Part shown: in pieces, positions 8,032 to 14,701 of the stretch
Numbering within the stretch: the first letter of the stretch is position 1
Layout of the letters: each line of letters starts with the position of its first letter
Made by a program: the position numbers and the translations under genes
Assembly: GCA_028691905.1 (NCBI GenBank)
Contig: JAQUYJ010000009.1
Location: 1 to 15,359, forward strand
Reading direction: 5' to 3'
DNA length: 15,359 bases
Source of the DNA: Bacilli bacterium
GTDB lineage: Bacteria; Bacillota_I; Bacilli_A; ML615J-28; CAG-698
The notes under the pieces: model-generated
Database searches by the model: none
The model's input: the letters and a program-made list of their open reading frames with translations, nothing else
What the model was told of the DNA's origin: nothing

Positions 8032-8040
8032 ATTATACCA
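8032..8040 (-). promoter_or_regulatory. extended -10 promoter for the ftsY operon
   Basis: The minus strand shows TGGTATAAT, a perfect -10 (8032-8037) with a TGn extension, about 27 bp upstream of the ftsY GTG start. The best -35 candidate at 17 bp is only TTCCAT. It would drive ftsY, ylxM, ffh and the coiled-coil gene. It lies in the 152-bp divergent region shared with tetR, about 90 bp from the tetR operator, so cross-regulation is unlikely. Confidence 0.65.
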
Positions 8041-8095
8041 TAAAAAGAATAAAAATGGAAAATCTTTTATTCGGAAAGATATTTTTTAAAAACAC

Positions 8096-8124
8096 TTGAC
8101 TATTGCTGAGTTTTTGTTTATACT
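8096..8124 (+). promoter_or_regulatory. sigma-A-type promoter of the tetR-ABC operon
   Basis: TTGACT (8096-8101) and TATACT (8119-8124) are spaced by exactly 17 bp, each one base from consensus. The palindromic operator begins two bases after the -10 box, where the transcription start is expected, an arrangement that suits repression by steric block. Confidence 0.85.
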
Positions 8125-8125
8125 A

Positions 8126-8147
8126 TAAATGACCACCTGGTCATTTA
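8126..8147. promoter_or_regulatory. palindromic operator, probably bound by the adjacent TetR protein
   Basis: Two perfect 10-bp arms, TAAATGACCA and TGGTCATTTA, flank a CC centre. The palindrome covers the predicted start site of tetR transcription and ends 10 bp before the tetR ATG. Position, size and symmetry fit a TetR-family operator for autoregulation. That the neighbouring protein binds it is an inference from location. Confidence 0.8.
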
Positions 8148-8157
8148 GGGTGAAAAT

Positions 8158-8745
8158 ATGAAACAAACAACAAAAGATAAAATTTTATATGCCGCTCTAA
8201 CGGAATTTGCTGATAAAGGATACAAGCTGGCTTCCACCAATACGATCCACCAACTGGCCGGTGTTTCAAAAGGAGCAATCTACAGTTATTTCACAAGCAA
8301 AGCGGATCTGTTTTATCATCTTTTTGAAAAAGCTTTAACTGATTTGGTGGAAGCTTTGGGAAAAGTCCGTTATGAAGCAGATTCAGTTTTTGATAAAATT
8401 GTCTATTTATCCCTTTGGAAGATTCATTATTTCCACGACCGACCCAAAGAAAGTGCACTTTTAATGGAAGCTTTTGCCAATCCACCACCCCCGGTGAAGG
8501 ATAAGATATTTTCCCATTACGAACAATTGACTCTTTTAACCCTTGAAAACTTGTTTCAAGAAATTGATATGAATGAATTTGATTCATCTTACAGTAAAAG
8601 TGAGGTTATTCATTTTCTTAAAATGGCACTTAACGGATTACAGTCCGAATACATTAAAGCTGATTTGACAGTTGAAAAACTGTATCAAGTAAAGGAAGAG
8701 AGTATGAAATATATCAATACATTGTTGAAAGGAATGAAAAAATGA
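8158..8745 (+). CDS. TetR/AcrR family transcriptional repressor
   Basis: This 195-residue regulator begins with a TetR-type DNA-binding domain (about 5-55). The helix-turn-helix is seen in ASTNTIHQLAGVSKGAIYSYF, followed by the typical SKADLFYHLFEKAL helix. The remaining helical region is the variable ligand-binding and dimerisation domain, whose ligand cannot be deduced. The ATG at 8158 follows AGGGTG. The gene is first in an operon with an ABC ATPase and two ABC-2 permeases, and its TGA overlaps the ATPase ATG (ATGA). The likely role is to repress its own operon through the palindrome in its leader until a toxic compound or envelope signal is bound. Confidence 0.93.
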   Translation: MKQTTKDKILYAALTEFADKGYKLASTNTIHQLAGVSKGAIYSYFTSKADLFYHLFEKALTDLVEALGKVRYEADSVFDKIVYLSLWKIHYFHDRPKESALLMEAFANPPPPVKDKIFSHYEQLTLLTLENLFQEIDMNEFDSSYSKSEVIHFLKMALNGLQSEYIKADLTVEKLYQVKEESMKYINTLLKGMKK

Positions 8746-9611
8746 CAAAAGTATTTGAAGTTCAAAATTTATGTTTTACCTACCCGAAAGCAAAAACCCA
8801 AACCATTCAATCCGTCTCGTTTAATGTGGAAGAAGGCACTATTTTTGGTTTATTGGGACCGAGTGGAGCAGGAAAATCGACCACGCAAAAAATCCTGATT
8901 AAACTGTTATCTGACTATGAAGGAACTATTTTATATTATGGAAAAGATCTTAATTCATACGATAAATCATTCTATGAAAATGTCGGAGTCGGATTTGAAA
9001 TGCCCGTTCATTTCAATAAGCTTACTGCATTGGAAAATATGAAATATTTTTCCAGTCTATACCGTAATAAAGTTGATTATATTGCACTGTTGAAAAGAGT
9101 CAATCTGGAAGATGCCATTAATCAGGAAGTATCCCAATTCTCCAAAGGGATGAAAGTCAGATTGAATTTTGTGAGAGCTCTGCTTAATGATCCAAAAGTT
9201 CTGTTTTTGGATGAACCGACAAATGGATTGGATCCGACAAATGCCCGTATTATCAAAGACATGATTTTGGAATTGAAACAACAGGGCAAGACTATTTTTA
9301 TTACAACCCATTTGATGGGTGATGTGGAACAATTGTGTGATAAAGTTATCTTCATGAAAAAAGGGCAGGTGACAAATGCCAGCAGCCCAAGGGATTTAAA
9401 AATACAATATGGCAAACAGGAAGTAACACTTGAATATCTAAACAATGGTTCCACTACCAAAAAAATATTCGATTTGGCTGATCTGGGGAAAAACCCCGAT
9501 TTCCTAGCCACTTTAAATCAATATCAGATTGAAACCATTCACAGCGGTGAAACCTCACTTGAAGAAATTTTCATTAAAATCACAGGAGATAATCATGAAG
9601 AATCTCGCTAA
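8742..9611 (+). CDS. ABC transporter ATP-binding protein, probable drug or toxin efflux
   Basis: This 289-residue ATPase should power the two following membrane proteins. It has Walker A GPSGAGKST (39-47), a signature loop reading FSKGM (133-137) in place of LSGGQ, Walker B VLFLDEPTNGLDP (153-165) and the switch His190 in TTH. The usual Q-loop glutamine seems replaced by Glu86 (VGVGFEMP). The region after about 215 is the accessory C-terminal part common in ABC-2 exporters. The ATG overlaps the tetR stop by 4 bp, with AAAGGA 8 bp upstream. The arrangement of one ATPase and two ABC-2 permeases under TetR resembles fluoroquinolone-type exporters. The substrate is unknown. Confidence 0.93.
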   Translation: MTKVFEVQNLCFTYPKAKTQTIQSVSFNVEEGTIFGLLGPSGAGKSTTQKILIKLLSDYEGTILYYGKDLNSYDKSFYENVGVGFEMPVHFNKLTALENMKYFSSLYRNKVDYIALLKRVNLEDAINQEVSQFSKGMKVRLNFVRALLNDPKVLFLDEPTNGLDPTNARIIKDMILELKQQGKTIFITTHLMGDVEQLCDKVIFMKKGQVTNASSPRDLKIQYGKQEVTLEYLNNGSTTKKIFDLADLGKNPDFLATLNQYQIETIHSGETSLEEIFIKITGDNHEESR

Positions 9612-10311
9612 ATTAATGAAAGGTGAAATCAATCGATTAAATAAGTATAAGATTTTACCGATTGGCGCACTTGTATCATTAATCTGGGTACTAATCATTG
9701 GGTTATCCAATAAAGAAACCGCTCAGGAATTGGCACCGATGTTAATCATGATGGATGCTACGATGATGAGTATTATTTTATTGGGTGCTTCCCATTTTTA
9801 TGAGAAACAGGAAGGAACCTTGAAATCCCTTCTCACCACACCGGTAAGTTTATTTGAGATTTTTATATCAAAAGTACTTTCTTCGCTGTTGGTTACCTAC
9901 ATTTCTGCGATAATCGTTGTCAGTGCATCTTTGATTATTCACCAAATCAGTATTTCCATTCTCTTACTGGTTTTATATATCGCAATCATTGGGGTTGCTC
10001 ATGTCGCATTGGGTTATTTACTGACTTTATTCAGTAAAGATTTTGGTGGCTTGATTGGTTTGTATGCCGTTTATGCTTTTCTTAGTTTTATGCCGTCCCT
10101 GCTTTTTTCAATGGAAATCTTACCCGAATCGACAAAATGGTATTTAATGCTTTCGCCGACCCACGCATCGCAAATTTTACTGAATAACTGTTTCACAGCT
10201 GAACCAATCGAATTCGTGCTGGTTGCAGCTTTGTACCTCTTGTTAATTGCCGGTTGCCTGTTTCAATTTGTCGTTTATAAAAAATTTAAAAATTGTTTGG
10301 TGGAGGGTTAA
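9595..10311 (+). CDS. ABC-2 type transporter permease, first subunit
   Basis: This is a hydrophobic protein of 238 residues with about six membrane segments. A short basic cytoplasmic N-terminus (MKNLAKLMKGEINRLNKYK) leads into the first segment at about 21-41. The loop HFYEKQEGTLKSLLTTPVS resembles the cytoplasmic coupling region of ABC-2 permeases. The start chosen is the ATG at 9595 with AGGAG at 7-bp spacing; an in-frame ATG at 9529 would add 22 polar residues read out of frame from the ATPase gene. It overlaps the ATPase by 17 bp, so the two are probably translationally coupled. It likely pairs with the next gene as a heterodimeric channel. Confidence 0.9.
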   Translation: MKNLAKLMKGEINRLNKYKILPIGALVSLIWVLIIGLSNKETAQELAPMLIMMDATMMSIILLGASHFYEKQEGTLKSLLTTPVSLFEIFISKVLSSLLVTYISAIIVVSASLIIHQISISILLLVLYIAIIGVAHVALGYLLTLFSKDFGGLIGLYAVYAFLSFMPSLLFSMEILPESTKWYLMLSPTHASQILLNNCFTAEPIEFVLVAALYLLLIAGCLFQFVVYKKFKNCLVEG

Positions 10312-10312
10312 G

Positions 10313-11110
10313 ATGAAAAAATACCGTCATTTGTTGAAGTATGAACTGAAAACGCTGTTTAAAGATTCAACAAATCTATTTTTATTGGTTTACCCACTTA
10401 TAATGCTTGCCATGTTGGGTTGGATGATTCCCGCAATTATCGATAAAGTCAATAACAATAATACATCCAATATCATTTTAATGATTGCTCTTGCAACAGT
10501 GTTTGCAGTTGGGTCCTTTGTTGCCGGAGCAATGCTGGGCTTTTCTTTACTTGAAAACAAAGATGAAAAAACCATTTTGAGTATAGCAGTATCTCCAATC
10601 CGCGTGTCCGGTTATATTCTGTTTAAATCCATTTATACTTATATTCTCGCTTTTCTTGGTAATTTTATCTTGATTGGCGGACTGAAATTGTTTTTCCGTG
10701 ATGATTATGTTTATTATAACGGAGTCGAATCGATTTATATGCTGGACCTTCTTACTTGGGGAAATGTTATTAGTTTTGTTCTGGTCAATTCATTATTTGT
10801 TCCGTCTGTAGCACTTGCCTTTGGCAGTCTTGCGAAAAATAAGATTGAAGGTTTTGCGTATATGAAGAGCAGTGGGTTTATTATTATGATTCCTCTTCTT
10901 ACGCTGCTGGAAGCTTTCCGGGATTGGAAACAGTACATATTGGGGATTTTCCCAAATTTCTGGTCGATCAAAGCAATCCTGAATATTACAATGGGACTGG
11001 AGCACAGTGCCAATCTTCCCTATTATCTTTATTTATTAATCGGAGGACTATATATGATTGCCATATCGTTTGCTGCTTATCGCTTGTTTATGAAAAAAAA
11101 TAATGTTTAA
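10313..11110 (+). CDS. ABC-2 type transporter permease, second subunit
   Basis: This 265-residue membrane protein has a basic N-terminus (MKKYRHLLKYELKTLFKD) and about six hydrophobic segments. A charged loop, LLENKDEKTILSIAVSP, lies in the same position as the EKQEGTLKSLLTTPV loop of the preceding subunit, which suggests the two are divergent paralogues. The ATG at 10313 is one base past the previous stop, with GGAGGG upstream; the longer in-frame reading from 10247 lies within the first permease and is rejected. The TAA stop runs straight into the operon terminator. Confidence 0.9.
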   Translation: MKKYRHLLKYELKTLFKDSTNLFLLVYPLIMLAMLGWMIPAIIDKVNNNNTSNIILMIALATVFAVGSFVAGAMLGFSLLENKDEKTILSIAVSPIRVSGYILFKSIYTYILAFLGNFILIGGLKLFFRDDYVYYNGVESIYMLDLLTWGNVISFVLVNSLFVPSVALAFGSLAKNKIEGFAYMKSSGFIIMIPLLTLLEAFRDWKQYILGIFPNFWSIKAILNITMGLEHSANLPYYLYLLIGGLYMIAISFAAYRLFMKKNNV

Positions 11111-11141
11111 AAAAAGGTGGATCGCTGTATCCACCTTTTTT
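11109..11141. terminator. bidirectional intrinsic terminator between the ABC operon and topA
   Basis: The hairpin GGTGGAT / ATCCACC (11116-11122 and 11129-11135) has a 6-base loop and is flanked by an A-run on the left and a T-run on the right. A U-tract therefore follows the stem on either strand. It begins in the stop codon of the second permease and ends next to the topA stop, so it ends both convergent transcripts. Confidence 0.9.
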
Positions 11142-13142
11142 CTATTCCTTATTTGTAATCTCTTCCAGACTGGAAAAAGTCGTTTTACAGGTCGGGTAAC
11201 GATCACAGGCATAAAACTTTGTTCCTTTTCCACGGCCTCTTTTCTTTTCCCGTTCCACAATATTGCCTGTTTTGCATACCGGACAGGTTATTCCGGTTGA
11301 AACAGGCGGTGCTTTTTCCTCTTTTTTAATATACCGACAGGTCGGAAAACCACTGCATGCAGTGAATTCCCCAAATCTTCCTATTCGTATCACGAGTGGT
11401 TTCCCACATTCCGGACAGACTTCATCCAGGATTACAGGATATGTCTTCTCCATTGTTAACTCAGCATGTTCGACCATTGGTGCAAAAAAATCATAAAATG
11501 TCTTCAATTCTTCGTGACTGACTTTATTTCCTTCTGAAATATCATCCAATGTTTCTTCCATCTTGGCTGTATAATCGTAATTGATGATGGCTGGAAAAAA
11601 TTCATCCAGCTTTTCGGTTGTTAATCGGCCCTGCTTGGTCGGAATAAACACTTTCTGTTCCAATTTCGCATAATTACGGATTTTTAGGGTTTCCAGTGTT
11701 GTTGAATAGGTAGAGGGACGACCAATCCCCAATTCTTCCAATTTTCTGATCAACCTTGCTTCCGAATAACGCAGGGGTGCTTTTGTATATTTTTGTTCGT
11801 AATCTATTCTGCCATTTGTAATCTCTTGATTAACAGTGAAATCGGGAAGAGTCGGACTGCTATTGTTTTCATATTTTCCGTAAAGAATACTGTATCCAGG
11901 AAAAATGACCTTTTCACCATTGGCTTCGAATTGGTAGTCGTTGTTGTCAATAATGACTTTTTCATCTTCGATGACGGCATTGCTCATTAATGAACTCAAA
12001 GCACGGTCATAGATTAATGTATATAATTTCCATTCTTCACCTGTCAGATAGGGTTTTACTTTTTGGGGAGTATAAGCAATGTTTGACGGGCGAATCGCTT
12101 CATGGGCATCTTGGACATTCTTGGCTGGTTTTCCTTTGTTTTGATATCCTTTATAATACTTCTCACCATATTCTTTAAGGATATATTGTTTTCCAGCCTG
12201 AACAAATTCGTCAGCAAGGCGCATACTGTCTGTTCGCATATACGTAATCAAACCAACCCGTTCATTTTCCAGTTCCACCCCTTCATAGAGCCTTTGCGCA
12301 ATCATCATCGTTCTTTTGGCGTGATAATTATACTTGGATGATGCTTCCTGCTGCAAGGTGGAAGTAATAAATGGTGGTTTTGCTGCCCGCTCACGGGTCT
12401 TTTTTTGAATATCACAGACGATATAATGCGCTTTTAACTGATCGACGACATGTAGTACATCCTCTTTCGTAGAAAGTTTTATTTTTTCATTTTTATATCG
12501 TTCCAACTTTGCACTAATCTCTTGTTTTTTATAATCAAAGCGATAAAACATTTCCCAATATTCTTCGGGAGTAAAAGCTTCTATTTCTTTTTCTTTATCG
12601 ACAATCAGTTTTAAAGCAACCTATTGTACTCTTCCTGCTGATTTGGAACCGATTTTCTTTTGTAATAAACTCGATAGACTAAAACCTATTATTTTATCCA
12701 GAATCAACCGCGCTTCCTGTGACTTTACCAAATCCATATCAATACTACGGCCGTTTTCCAAGGCATGAAGGACAGCTGTTTTTGTAATTTCGTGGAAAAC
12801 GATTCGTTCTACTTCTTTTTTTCCTAAATCCAGTGTCTCGAAAAGATGCCAACTGATAGCTTCTCCTTCGCGGTCCGGGTCTGTAGCAAGGTAAATTTTT
12901 TCTGCTTTTTTCACTTCTTTGGTTAATTCCGCAACAACATCCTTCTTATCCTTCAAAATCCGGTATTGTGCCTGAAAGTTATTTTCGATATCCACTCCAA
13001 AACGTTTATATCCGGAATTCTTCAGATTACGGATATGCCCTTTACTGGAACTGACCTTATAATCTGCTCCGATATACTTTTCTATTGTCTTTGATTTGGC
13101 CGGTGACTCGACAATAACCAAATATTTAGCCATTTGTTTCAC
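11142..13142 (-). pseudogene. topA: DNA topoisomerase I interrupted by one in-frame TAG
   Basis: TopA relaxes negative supercoils. The frame covers 666 codons, close to the family length of about 690, but codon 174 is TAG, leaving open halves 12621-13142 and 11142-12620 (first ATG of the second half at 12551). The first half holds the TOPRIM domain with VESPAK (Glu12) and DPDREGE (88-94). The second holds the catalytic tyrosine in ITYMRTDS (Tyr301), GIGRPSTY, and two Cys4 zinc fingers. There is no frameshift, and similarity runs unbroken through the stop (SAGRVQ, stop, VALKLIVDKEKEIEAF). Family members have Ser there, so TCG to TAG is one base change. Start: GTG 13142 has AAGG 7 bp upstream; ATG 13133 (MAKYLVIVES) fits the family equally well. 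It ends in TAG. Because the enzyme is normally essential and nothing else is decayed, I doubt this is a dead gene: sequence error, suppression or a split enzyme are alternatives. Confidence 0.9.
12621..12623 (-). other. in-frame amber codon inside topA
   Basis: The reverse strand reads CAA TAG GTT at the junction. The frame before and after is identical, so this is a substitution-type stop and not an indel. The next in-frame ATG is 24 codons downstream (12549-12551). It is preceded only by GGGA at a spacing too short for a good ribosome binding site, so efficient re-initiation is not evident. The base after the stop is G, not the C seen in classic leaky UAG contexts. Confidence 0.95.
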
Positions 13143-13180
13143 TTCTTTCCCTTGTTTTATTTTTTCTGATAATGCACCCT

Positions 13181-13209
13181 ATTATAATATGAAACTTTTC
13201 ATCTGTCAA
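13181..13209 (-). promoter_or_regulatory. perfect-consensus sigma-A promoter for topA
   Basis: On the minus strand TTGACA (13204-13209) and TATAAT (13181-13186) both match consensus exactly and are 17 bp apart. Transcription would start near 13174, about 30 bp before the GTG/ATG start region of topA. No TGn extension is present. Confidence 0.9.
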
Positions 13210-13225
13210 ATAAAATGTGTATTAA

Positions 13226-13249
13226 AAAATAGGTATGATAACCTATTTT
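13226..13249 (-). terminator. terminator after rnhB
   Basis: The 9-bp inverted repeat AAAATAGGT / ACCTATTTT has a 6-base loop. On the minus strand it is followed by a run of T residues. It begins in the rnhB stop codon and lies just upstream of the topA promoter, separating the lepB-rbgA-rnhB unit from topA. The stem is AT-rich, so termination may be incomplete. Confidence 0.65.
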
Positions 13250-13871
13250 AGAATAATGACAGTTGTTCCAAAAGAGCATTTTTTACGGGTTCAAAACTGA
13301 GACGGTGAATTTCACAGGGTCCATATTTCTTTAAAGCCATTAGATGCCGTTTTGTTACATAGCCTTTATGTTGCTTGAAACCATACTGGGGGAATAATTT
13401 ATCCTGCATGATCATGTAACGATCTCTTGTTACTTTCGCAACAATGGAAGCTGCAGCAATACTTGCACTCTTCCCATCTCCTTTAATGATGCTTTCCGAT
13501 GGATAGGGCAGAACAAGGGGCATGGCGTCCGTTAAAACATAATCAATTGCTGTTTCAAACTGTTCTATTGCCCGCATCATTCCTTTTTTGCTGGCCTGAT
13601 AGACATTGATTTGATCCACTTCTTTTTCATCAATAAAAACAATCTGAATTTCAATCGCTTTTTCCATAATGACAGGATAAAGCTGTTCGCGCTTTTTCTG
13701 TGATAACTTTTTGGAATCGTCCAATCCTTCAATGATACAATCCTTGGGAAGAATAACTGCTGCAACAACCAATGGTCCAGCCATTGGTCCCCGTCCAACT
13801 TCATCGGTTCCAACAATATGGTTCCAACCTTCCTGATGAAGTTTTCGTTCCAATTCGTATATATCACTCAT
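13248..13871 (-). CDS. rnhB: ribonuclease HII
   Basis: RNase HII cleaves RNA in RNA-DNA hybrids and nicks at single ribonucleotides embedded in DNA. The start is the ATG at 13871 (MSDIYELERK), with AGG about 7 bp upstream. A reading from 13955 would add 28 residues lying inside rbgA and is rejected. The resulting 207 residues are a normal length. The expected four acidic active-site residues are Asp23 and Glu24 in GTDEVGRGP, Asp115 (VLTDAM) and Asp132 (KGDGKSASIAAASIVAK). The start overlaps the rbgA stop by 8 bp, so the two are probably translationally coupled. The rbgA-rnhB pairing is common in Firmicutes. Confidence 0.96.
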   Translation of the reverse strand: MSDIYELERKLHQEGWNHIVGTDEVGRGPMAGPLVVAAVILPKDCIIEGLDDSKKLSQKKREQLYPVIMEKAIEIQIVFIDEKEVDQINVYQASKKGMMRAIEQFETAIDYVLTDAMPLVLPYPSESIIKGDGKSASIAAASIVAKVTRDRYMIMQDKLFPQYGFKQHKGYVTKRHLMALKKYGPCEIHRLSFEPVKNALLEQLSLF

Positions 13872-14700
13872 CTTGTAACCTGTCAAGCGTAATTCTACCC
13901 AGTTTAAGTGTCCGAAAATCCTGGATAATCGCATCATAAATTTTATCCTCATCACCGGATTTCAACCGATCATAGCCTTTTTTCTTTCCTATTGCATCAA
14001 TCAGGGCATTCTGTTCCTGATTGGTTATCTGATAATAAGTTAAAAAGGCTTCGGGATAATATTGCTGGCAGAATGCGAGCAAATACTGGACCAAATCTTC
14101 TTTTCGCAGAATTTCATCTTTGATAGCTCCAGTCAGAGCAAGGTGATATCCTATCCGTTCTTCATCAAATTTAGGCCATAATACACCGGGAGTATCGAGC
14201 AGTTCCATATCCTGATGAATCCGAATCCATTGCTGTGCTTTGGTAATACCCGGTTTATTCCCGACCTGTGTTACTTTTTTTTGCACCAGACGATTTATCA
14301 GTGTTGACTTTCCGACATTGGGAATACCGAGGACCATTACCCTAATCGGTCTTGGCTTCAATCCTTTTTCCTGATCTTTCAAGCGTTTTGGTTCCATCAC
14401 TTTTTTTGCCAAGCGAACCATTTCATTGATATGATAATTGCTTATCGCATCGATTGCAATTACTTCTTTTTGCTTTCCCAAATAGGAAAGCCATTTTTTT
14501 GTCATGGTTGAATCGGCAAGATCCTGCTTGGTGAGAATAGTAATCACTTTTTTTTGGTGCATCAGATCTTGAAAAACCGGATTTTGACTGGAATAGGGAA
14601 TACGGGCATCCAGCAATTCAAAAACAACATCAACCAACTTGATTTTCTCTTGAATTTCTGCTCTGGCTTTTGCCATATGTCCTGGATACCATTGAATCAT
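13864..14700 (-). CDS. rbgA: ribosome biogenesis GTPase RbgA (YlqF)
   Basis: RbgA is a circularly permuted GTPase needed for late assembly of the 50S subunit. The 278-residue protein starts with MIQWYPGHMAKA, the family N-terminus. Motifs appear in permuted order: G4 TKQD (57-60), DAIS near 84-87 as G5, then G1 GIPNVGKST (125-133), the G2 region PGITKAQQ and G3 DTPG (169-172). A C-terminal helical RNA-binding domain follows. The ATG at 14700 lies one base past the lepB stop, with AGGAG 7-8 bp upstream. It ends in TGA overlapping rnhB. All GTPase motifs are intact. Confidence 0.97.
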   Translation of the reverse strand: MIQWYPGHMAKARAEIQEKIKLVDVVFELLDARIPYSSQNPVFQDLMHQKKVITILTKQDLADSTMTKKWLSYLGKQKEVIAIDAISNYHINEMVRLAKKVMEPKRLKDQEKGLKPRPIRVMVLGIPNVGKSTLINRLVQKKVTQVGNKPGITKAQQWIRIHQDMELLDTPGVLWPKFDEERIGYHLALTGAIKDEILRKEDLVQYLLAFCQQYYPEAFLTYYQITNQEQNALIDAIGKKKGYDRLKSGDEDKIYDAIIQDFRTLKLGRITLDRLQDE

Positions 14701-14701
14701 T

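Noticed and set aside
9122..9511. 129-codon minus-strand open frame within the ABC ATPase gene
   Set aside because: It is antisense to conserved Walker B and signature coding sequence, has no ribosome binding site and encodes no recognisable protein.
12621..12623. TAG as a reassigned sense codon in this organism
   Set aside because: ffh, ftsY and topA all end naturally at TAG at the expected C-termini, so TAG acts as a normal stop here. Local suppression remains possible.
11142..13142. Frameshift or transposon-type disruption of topA
   Set aside because: Both halves are in the same frame, nothing is missing or inserted, and no direct or inverted repeats flank the stop.
13577..13867. 96-codon minus-strand frame overlapping rnhB
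   Set aside because: It is a +1 shadow of the rnhB frame, which carries all the catalytic motifs.
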